DNA of 64,000 nucleotides from NCBI RefSeq assembly GCF_016722925.1, contig NZ_JAEQNC010000001.1, forward strand, positions 186,001 through 250,000, written 5' to 3'. Below are positions 58,212 to 64,000 of this stretch, piece after piece. The notes under the pieces are model-generated. The model worked only from the letters and a program-made list of their open reading frames with translations, was not told the origin of the DNA and did no database searches. This stretch comes from Phytoamicus setariae (GTDB lineage: Bacteria; Pseudomonadota; Alphaproteobacteria; Rhizobiales; Rhizobiaceae). Both the position numbers and the translations under genes were made by a program. Each line of letters starts with the position of its first letter. The stretch's first letter is position 1.

Positions 58212-61124
58212 ATGCTGGAAATGAGTGCCTTTGGACGCGCCGAATTGCCGCGCCCGAATGTGACGGCGGCCGACGCGGCGCGGATTTTTGCCGAGCATTA
58301 CGGCCTGTCAGGTCCGATCGTCGAATTGGGCAGCCAGCAGGACCGCAATTTCCGCGTCGATACCGGCTCCGGTCGCTTCGTGCTGAAGATTTGCCATGCG
58401 GAATATAGTCGACTCGAACTGGAGGCGCAGAACGCTGCGATGCGTCACCTGACCAAAACAACGGCAGGGCCTGCCGTGCCGCAGCCTGTTGCTGCGAAGG
58501 ACGGTTCGGAAATCCTGTCGCTCGATATCAACGACCAGTCCTGCCAGGTCCGGTTGCTCAGCTACCTCGAGGGCGAACCGCTGACGCGGCGCAAGTTCTT
58601 GCCGGAAGCGACAGTCGCTGCACTTGGCCGGGTTTGCGGCGAGACGGCAAGGGGGCTGGCGAGTTTTCGCCATGATGGCCTCAACAGACAGATCCAGTGG
58701 GATCTCCGCCATGCGGTGGCAATTGCCGACGCACTGATGGCCTCTGTGCCGGATCCAGGCAAGCGCGCGCGGGTCTCTGCAGCCATGGCCGCGGCAGAAA
58801 CGCTGGTCAAACCATTGTCCGCCGGCTTCCGATTGCAGGCGATCCACCAGGATATCACCGACGACAATGTCGTCGCGGCCGCCGACGCTGATGGAAAACT
58901 GATCCCCAACGGCGTCATCGATTTCGGCGACCTGATGGAGGGCTGGCTGATTGCCGATCTCGCGGTCTGCTGCGCCTCGCTGTTGCACCATGCCAGCGGC
59001 GATCCGTTCTTCATCTTGCCCGCGGTCAGGGCATTCCATGCGGCCCATCCGCTGAATGCCGATGAGGCGGAGGCGCTGTGGCCGCTGATCATCCAGCGTG
59101 CGGGTGTGCTGATCGCGTCGAGCGAACAGCAACTCGAGCTGGAGCCCGACAACGACTATGTCTTGGGCAATATCGAGCATGAGCGGACGATCTTCGAGGT
59201 GGCAACCTCCGTGCCGCTGGCAGTCATGCAGGCGGCAATTCTCGATGCGGTCGGCATCAACAAGACGCCAGCCTTGCCATCCATGCATCGGCTTTTGCCT
59301 GATATTGACCCCGTGGCGATCCGGATCGTCGAACTCGGAACGCTGAGCCCGCACCTTCAGAACGGCAACTGGCATAGACCGGGCATCGATCAGGAACTGC
59401 TAAGCGACGCGGCAGGTGAGGCTGGGGCAGCACTGGCGCGCTACGGCGAATATCGTCTGACCCGGACACGACACCATTCGGCCACGCCGTCGGCCACCAG
59501 GGCATTGTTCATCGAGATGGTGCTGCCGGCCGGCACGCGGATTGCTGCACCCTTCGCCGGATCGGTCGAGTTGGCCGGCAGCCGCTTTCGCCTGGTTGCG
59601 CATGATGTGGTGCTGTTGCTCGATGGCGTCGATACCGTGCTGGAAACCGGCATGAAGGCCGCGCCCGGCCTCGATCTCGCTGTTGTGTCTGATAGTGGCC
59701 ATCTCAAGATCCAGCTTTGCATGGACCCCACGGTGACGCCGCCGGAATTCGTCATGCCGCATCAGGCGGCCGCATGGTCGTCGACCTGCCCGTCGCCGTC
59801 GATCCTGCTCGGTGCCGATTTCGATGCGCCGCCGCTCGAGAGCGATGGCCTGCTCGAAACGCGCCATGCGCATTTCGCCAAGCCGCAGAAGAACTACTAC
59901 AAGACGCCGCCGCAGATCGAGCGCGGGTTTGGCGCGCAGATGTATGCCATGGACGGACGCACCTATCTCGACATGGTCAACAATGTCGCGATAGCCGGCC
60001 ACGGCCACCCGAGACTGTCTGCGGCCGTCGGGCGGCAATGGTCGCTGCTCAATACCAATTCGCGCTTCCACTACGCGGCGGTGGCGGATTTTTCCAAGCG
60101 TCTGGCCGATCTTGCGCCTGAAGGCCTCGATACGATCTTTCTGGTCAATTCCGGTTCCGAGGCCGTCGATCTGGCGCTTCGGCTGGCCTGGGCGCATTCG
60201 GGCGCGCGCAACGTCATCAGCCTGCTCGAAGCCTATCACGGCTGGACGGTAGCCAGCGATGCCGTCTCCACCTCGATTGCCGACAACCCGCTGGCGCTGA
60301 CCACGCGGCCCGCCTGGGTGCATCCGGTCACATCGCCCAATACCTATCGTGGCCCGTTCCGCGGGGCGGATTCCGCGCCGGGCTACATCGCAGCGGTCGA
60401 AGAAGCGCTGAAGAATGTCGATGCGAAGGGCGAGAAACTCGCGGGCTTCATCTGCGAAACCGTCTACGGCAATTCCGGCGGCATTCCACTGCCAAAGGGC
60501 TATCTCAAGGAGGTCTACCGGCAGGTGCACGAGCGTGGTGGCGTCACCATCGCCGACGAGGTGCAGGTGGGGTATGGCCGTCTGGGCCATTATTTCTGGG
60601 GTTTTGAAGAACAGGGCGTGACGCCCGATATCATCACCATCGCCAAGGGTATGGGCAACGGCCATCCGCTGGGCGCGGTGATCACCTCGCGCGCGATCGC
60701 GGATTCGCTGGAGCGCGAGGGCTACTTCTTCTCCTCGGCCGGTGGCAGCCCGGTCAGCTGCGCGGTCGGCATGACGGTGCTCGACATCATGCGCGACGAG
60801 AAGCTGCAGGAAAACGCCCGCGATGTCGGCGATCATCTCAAGGCCCGGCTCGAAGCATTCGGCCAGCGATTCCCGATCGTTGGTGCCGTCCACGGCATGG
60901 GTCTTTATCTCGGACTGGAATTTGTCCGCGACCGGGCAACGCTTGAGCCGGCCACGATTGAGACGGCGGGTATCTGCGACCGATTGCTCGACCTCGGCGT
61001 GATCATGCAGCCGACCGGCGACCATCTGAACGTGCTGAAGATCAAACCACCGCTTTGCCTGACGAAGGAAAGCGCGGATTTCTTCGCCGACATGCTGGCC
61101 AAGGTGCTGGACGAGGGCTGGTGA
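58212..61124 (+). CDS. APH-type kinase / class III PLP enzyme fusion
   Basis: 970-residue multidomain protein. Residues 1 to about 330 form an aminoglycoside-phosphotransferase-like kinase with IHQDITDDNVV (catalytic Asp) and VIDFGDLMEGWLI (metal-binding Asp). Around 440-540 lies a hybrid-motif domain (GTRIAAPFAGSVELAG) lacking the HxH of active M23 peptidases. The rest is a class III aminotransferase-fold enzyme: VNNVAIAGHGHPRLSAAVG, CETVYGNSGGIPLPKGY, and IAKGMGNGHPLGAVI with the PLP lysine. In animals, hydroxylysine kinase is APH-like and the phospholyases of phosphohydroxylysine and phosphoethanolamine are class III PLP enzymes. The fusion therefore suggests phosphorylation then elimination of an amino alcohol. 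Confidence 0.88.
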   Translation: MLEMSAFGRAELPRPNVTAADAARIFAEHYGLSGPIVELGSQQDRNFRVDTGSGRFVLKICHAEYSRLELEAQNAAMRHLTKTTAGPAVPQPVAAKDGSEILSLDINDQSCQVRLLSYLEGEPLTRRKFLPEATVAALGRVCGETARGLASFRHDGLNRQIQWDLRHAVAIADALMASVPDPGKRARVSAAMAAAETLVKPLSAGFRLQAIHQDITDDNVVAAADADGKLIPNGVIDFGDLMEGWLIADLAVCCASLLHHASGDPFFILPAVRAFHAAHPLNADEAEALWPLIIQRAGVLIASSEQQLELEPDNDYVLGNIEHERTIFEVATSVPLAVMQAAILDAVGINKTPALPSMHRLLPDIDPVAIRIVELGTLSPHLQNGNWHRPGIDQELLSDAAGEAGAALARYGEYRLTRTRHHSATPSATRALFIEMVLPAGTRIAAPFAGSVELAGSRFRLVAHDVVLLLDGVDTVLETGMKAAPGLDLAVVSDSGHLKIQLCMDPTVTPPEFVMPHQAAAWSSTCPSPSILLGADFDAPPLESDGLLETRHAHFAKPQKNYYKTPPQIERGFGAQMYAMDGRTYLDMVNNVAIAGHGHPRLSAAVGRQWSLLNTNSRFHYAAVADFSKRLADLAPEGLDTIFLVNSGSEAVDLALRLAWAHSGARNVISLLEAYHGWTVASDAVSTSIADNPLALTTRPAWVHPVTSPNTYRGPFRGADSAPGYIAAVEEALKNVDAKGEKLAGFICETVYGNSGGIPLPKGYLKEVYRQVHERGGVTIADEVQVGYGRLGHYFWGFEEQGVTPDIITIAKGMGNGHPLGAVITSRAIADSLEREGYFFSSAGGSPVSCAVGMTVLDIMRDEKLQENARDVGDHLKARLEAFGQRFPIVGAVHGMGLYLGLEFVRDRATLEPATIETAGICDRLLDLGVIMQPTGDHLNVLKIKPPLCLTKESADFFADMLAKVLDEGW

Positions 61125-61128
61125 ACTC

Positions 61129-61246
61129 CCTTCTCCCCAGCGGGGAGAAGGTGGCCGAAGGCCGGATGAGGGGGCCTTCGCCACTTGGAGCAAGGCCCCC
61201 TCATCGCCTCGCTTTCGCTCGGCACTTCTCCCCGCTGGGGAGAAGT
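61129..61246. repeat. Rhizobial intergenic mosaic-type palindromic repeat (RIME-like)
   Basis: Three stacked palindromes occupy the gap between the convergent fusion gene and tetR. CTTCTCCCC-AGC-GGGGAGAAG lies at 61130-61150. A perfect 13-base stem lies between 61166-61178 and 61192-61204. ACTTCTCCCC-GCT-GGGGAGAAGT lies at 61224-61246. This is the layout of dispersed rhizobial RIME elements. It may also terminate transcription from both sides. Confidence 0.8.
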
Positions 61247-61258
61247 GGAAGTCAGCCG

Positions 61259-61924
61259 TTACGTCGGTATTCCGCTCTGCCGCCCAAACGTAAACCGTCG
61301 GAAATCCTCGATCTCGTCCGTCGTCGGCTCGCGTCCGCTGAAGCTTCGGAGATAGGCGGCCAGATGCGACTGGCGCGTCTCCATGTCGTCATCGACTTCA
61401 AGTGCATAGTGGCCGATCTGGGTGAAGTAGAGCACGCGTGCCCGGATGAAGGCGTCTTCTTCCTCGTAGCCGTGCCGGCGATACATCTGAGTCACCGCGT
61501 CGACGCGCTGGGTGTCGGCTTGTTGCACCACGGCCTTGACCGTTGCAGAACGCCGCGCCCACAGGCGCACGGCCATATCAAGTTGCGGGTCGAACAGCGC
61601 TTCGTCGACCCAGCATTCGAACACGTTCAATATGCCGCGAATGATGTTGGGCGCTGGCCGCATGGCGCGCTCGATGATGCCGCCGGTGTTCTTGTGCAGC
61701 CAGTGCTGCAAAAGCTGGTCGTGAAGGTCCTGCAGGCTCTCGAAGAACCAGTAAAAGCTGGAGCGCGAGACGTTGAGTTCCTTGGCGATCACCTGGATCT
61801 TCACATGGTCGATGCCGTCAGTCACCAGCGTCGCGATCGCGTGATTGAGCCAATCCTCCTTGGTGGATCGGCTTTGCGCGTCACCGCTGGCGACCAGCGC
61901 GGTCAATCCCGCGCCTCCAGCCAC
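61259..61924 (-). CDS. TetR-family regulator linked to sarcosine oxidase genes
   Basis: 221 residues. The HTH is QVIAKELNVSRSSFYWFFES, preceded by KEDWLNHAIATLVTDG; the C-terminal domain includes IIERAMRPAPNIIRGIL. The start at 61924 overlaps the 3' end of soxG by 22 bases, which points to cotranscription from the upstream sox operon. It probably regulates that operon in response to a methylated-amine catabolite, but no operator is visible in the window. Confidence 0.85.
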   Translation of the reverse strand: MAGGAGLTALVASGDAQSRSTKEDWLNHAIATLVTDGIDHVKIQVIAKELNVSRSSFYWFFESLQDLHDQLLQHWLHKNTGGIIERAMRPAPNIIRGILNVFECWVDEALFDPQLDMAVRLWARRSATVKAVVQQADTQRVDAVTQMYRRHGYEEEDAFIRARVLYFTQIGHYALEVDDDMETRQSHLAAYLRSFSGREPTTDEIEDFRRFTFGRQSGIPT

Positions 61925-62415
61925 TGCCAGATGAAGGGCGCAAAGCCGCGCTCCACGTGCACCCGCAGCTTGCCCTGATGGTAATAGACAAAGGCTGCCT
62001 GGCCGGCAAACATCGTCGATGCGCTGGCGCTCTGGATATTCGGATCGACGAACATTGCCTCCTGCAGCAGGGCTTCGATGCCGGTGCCCGAGAATTCGAA
62101 GACATGGAAGCTGGCGCTGACGTCGGTTGCTGCATAGCCGTCCGGATGCCAGCCGGGGCCGAGCTCTTCGGCCGGACCACCCACCACCAGAATTCTATCG
62201 CGCGCGACACGCAAGGCGTAGTGGTCGCCGGACACCTCCTGAAATGCGCCGGCTCCATTGTCAGGCAATCCGGCTTTTGCCGAGAAGGCCGTGAGGTTGC
62301 CGCTGACGAGATGCTGGCTCGGGAGCGTCACCGTACGGGCAGTAAGGTCGCTGCGGTTGAGCGATACGTCATCCCATGCCGGGACTGGCAGCCAGTTCGA
62401 AGTCAAATCACGCAT
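61903..62415 (-). CDS. soxG: Sarcosine oxidase gamma subunit
   Basis: 170 residues. This small subunit of heterotetrameric sarcosine oxidase resembles the C-terminal GcvT half in fold. Segments DHYALRVARDRILVVGGP and ATDVSASFHVFEFSGTGIEA match the family. The start overlaps the 3' end of soxA by 8 bases. The complex oxidises N-methylglycine and transfers the methyl to tetrahydrofolate. Confidence 0.88.
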   Translation of the reverse strand: MRDLTSNWLPVPAWDDVSLNRSDLTARTVTLPSQHLVSGNLTAFSAKAGLPDNGAGAFQEVSGDHYALRVARDRILVVGGPAEELGPGWHPDGYAATDVSASFHVFEFSGTGIEALLQEAMFVDPNIQSASASTMFAGQAAFVYYHQGKLRVHVERGFAPFIWQWLEARD

Positions 62416-64000
62416 TGAGGCGTCCTCCTTCCGGGTCGAAGGCGCAGGGGCCGACGATACGGGCCTTCCTGATTTCGCCGAAATGCCTGATATCGATGAT
62501 ATCGCCGTGCCGGCTCATGCCGCGCTCGATCAGGCCGAGCGCGATCGGTCGTCCGAGCGTCGGGCTCATATAGCTCGAGGTGACATAGCCGAGGCTGCGG
62601 CAGCTCTCGCCTTGCCACTCCACGCCGTGGCCGCCGGCCGGCAACGGTGGCCCGTCGTCGGCGACTTCCAGCCCGACGAATTCCTTGCGGTCGGGGCGCT
62701 GGGCGTCCTCCAGCATCAGCGAACGCTTGCCGATGAACTCCACCTTCTTGTTCTTCAGCGGGCCATGCAGGCCCATGTCGGAAGGACGCGTCAATCCATC
62801 GGTGTCCTTGCCGACGATGACATAACCCTTTTCGGCGCGCAGCAGCAGCAGCGCTTCGGACCCGAGCAGCACGGCATCGAATGCGCGGCCGTTGGCCTTG
62901 AGTTCGGCCCACAGCGCTTCGGCGCGGTCGGCACGAACAGTGATTTCATACGAGCGGTCGCCGGTGAAGGAGACGCGCGTGATGCGGATCGGGTCGCCCC
63001 TGTAGCTGCCATGAACCAACGACATATGCGGCAGCGTCGCGTCATCGAGCGGCGCGCCACCGAAGTCGATCGTCGACAGCAGGTCGCGCGAACGCGGGCC
63101 GGTGACGGTCAGGGTCGCATAATTGGCTGTCGCGTTGTGGATGAACACGCGTGTGCGGTCAAACCGGTCCTGCCGCCAGTCTTCCAGCATCGAATAGACG
63201 CCGGCGACGTGCGACGACGAGCAGGAGACGACGAAGTGATCGTCCGCAAGCCGCACCAGCACGCCGTCGTCATAGATGATGCCGGTTTCGGTGAGGATGA
63301 AGCAGTAGCGGCATTTGCCCGGCTTCAGCGTCGACACGGTGTTGTAGAACATGAAATCGAGGAATTCCGCCGCCTGCGGGCCGATCACCTCGATCTTGCC
63401 GAGCGTCGATCCGTCGAACAGTGCTACCGATGCGCGCGCCGCCAGCACTTCGCGGGCGATCTCGTCGTCCGCCGCGCCGGTGCCGAAATAGGCGGGCCGC
63501 AGCCAGCCGCCGTAATCCCAGAACACGGCGCCGTCGGCGCGATGGGCATTTTCAAGCGGCAGCCGCTTGACCGGATTGAAGAAGTTGCCGGAGCGTTTTC
63601 CGGTGAAGCTTGCGAGCGGCACAGGCGTAAACGGCGGCCGGTAAGTCGTGGTGCCGACTTCCGGAATGGTCCGGCCGGTCAGGGTTGCCATCAGTGCCAG
63701 ACCGTTGAGATTGGAGGTCTTGCCCTGATCGGTCGCCATGCCCAGCGTCGTGTAGCGCTTGAGATGCTCGACGGAGGTGAAGTTTTCGCGCGCGGCGAGC
63801 TCGACATCCTTAGCCGTCACATCGTTCTGATAGTCGATCCAGACGCGCCCCTTCTGGCCCGGTTCGGGCCAGGCCGCCGAGATGGAATAGGTCTCGCCGA
63901 TGCCGGTCGCGCCGGGGGCGGCCAGTTCCCTGCCGAGCACATGGCTTGCACCGGTGGCGCCGTCGGCGAGCGCTCGGGCCAGCGTCAGCCGGCCGTTCGC
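62408..64000 (-). CDS. soxA: Sarcosine oxidase alpha subunit, C-terminal part (5' end outside the window)
   Basis: About 530 residues are present, from the window edge to the stop at 62408. They correspond to the end of the nucleotide-binding region (TLGMATDQGKTSNLNGLALM) and the C-terminal GcvT-like folate-binding domain (VFWDYGGWLRPAYFG, LFDGSTLGKIEVIGPQAAEF, LRAEKGYVIVGKDTDG). Full-length SoxA is about 990 residues, so the N-terminal FAD/NAD part lies to the right of the window. The frame is open to base 64000. Confidence 0.93.
   Translation of the reverse strand, partial: ANGRLTLARALADGATGASHVLGRELAAPGATGIGETYSISAAWPEPGQKGRVWIDYQNDVTAKDVELAARENFTSVEHLKRYTTLGMATDQGKTSNLNGLALMATLTGRTIPEVGTTTYRPPFTPVPLASFTGKRSGNFFNPVKRLPLENAHRADGAVFWDYGGWLRPAYFGTGAADDEIAREVLAARASVALFDGSTLGKIEVIGPQAAEFLDFMFYNTVSTLKPGKCRYCFILTETGIIYDDGVLVRLADDHFVVSCSSSHVAGVYSMLEDWRQDRFDRTRVFIHNATANYATLTVTGPRSRDLLSTIDFGGAPLDDATLPHMSLVHGSYRGDPIRITRVSFTGDRSYEITVRADRAEALWAELKANGRAFDAVLLGSEALLLLRAEKGYVIVGKDTDGLTRPSDMGLHGPLKNKKVEFIGKRSLMLEDAQRPDRKEFVGLEVADDGPPLPAGGHGVEWQGESCRSLGYVTSSYMSPTLGRPIALGLIERGMSRHGDIIDIRHFGEIRKARIVGPCAFDPEGGRLNA

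Noticed and set aside
59400-61193. Minus-strand 597-codon frame opposite the kinase/PLP fusion
   Set aside because: It is antisense to a gene with clear domains and shows no motifs of its own; it also crosses the palindromic repeat.

Overview
The window is about 64 kb of GC-rich chromosome from an alphaproteobacterium of the order Hyphomicrobiales (Rhizobiales), most likely Rhizobiaceae or a close family. The evidence is the hisS-hisZ-hisG order, groESL behind a CIRCE operator, the pmbA / IMPase / DUF4170 / waaA / lpxK block, a DUF2093 gene beside mutL, and two kinds of rhizobial intergenic palindromic repeats. Most of the window is core chromosome. I see no tRNA, rRNA, CRISPR array, intact insertion sequence, prophage or plasmid origin.

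Layout. 1-7.4 kb: a Tat-exported PhoX phosphatase (3' end off the window) behind a probable PHO box, a DUF2339 membrane protein, an HD hydrolase overlapping a MOSC protein, and an MFS transporter. 7.4-9.2 kb: an AT-rich orphan gene, a methyltransferase-like gene, and a structured leader with two tiny ORFs in front of hisS. 9.2-12.6 kb: hisS, hisZ and hisG. 12.8-14.6 kb: ribF and a HAD-IIA phosphatase. 14.9-16.7 kb: a class III adenylate cyclase with TPRs, interrupted by one in-frame amber codon. 16.9-21.9 kb: a LysR regulator, groES-groEL, a small PAS-like protein and a GST. 22.1-28.8 kb: DoxX, an aminotransferase, and a methylated-amine module made of a flavin/Fe-S demethylase, an MttB-superfamily methyltransferase and a divergent GcvA-like regulator. 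28.9-34.3 kb: a miniature porin-like protein, a GGDEF-EAL protein, a PAS-receiver protein with no kinase domain, and a KefB-type antiporter.

34.5-43.8 kb: the envelope block pmbA, IMPase, DUF4170, waaA, HAD phosphatase and lpxK. A TetR/VOC/NTF2-like module follows, then DUF2093 and mutL. 43.9-53.8 kb: a transporter-fused hybrid histidine kinase, mscL, an rluB-rsmD-patatin operon, tadA, a diguanylate cyclase, and two small exported proteins. 54-58 kb: ileS and an unknown membrane-anchored protein. 58.2-64 kb: a large fusion of an APH-type kinase with a class III PLP enzyme, then a TetR gene and the distal genes of a sarcosine oxidase operon (soxG and the C-terminal half of soxA), which runs off the right edge.

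Themes. Catabolism of N-methylated or amino-alcohol compounds occurs twice: the MttB/demethylase module at 23.9-27.7 kb, and sarcosine oxidase plus the kinase-lyase fusion at 58.2-64 kb. Lipid A/Kdo assembly (waaA, lpxK) and cyclic-nucleotide signalling (cAMP and c-di-GMP proteins) recur. The most unusual items are the kinase/PLP fusion, the hisS leader, the amber-interrupted cyclase, the miniature porin and the kinase-less PAS-receiver protein. I found no clearly new multi-gene system.
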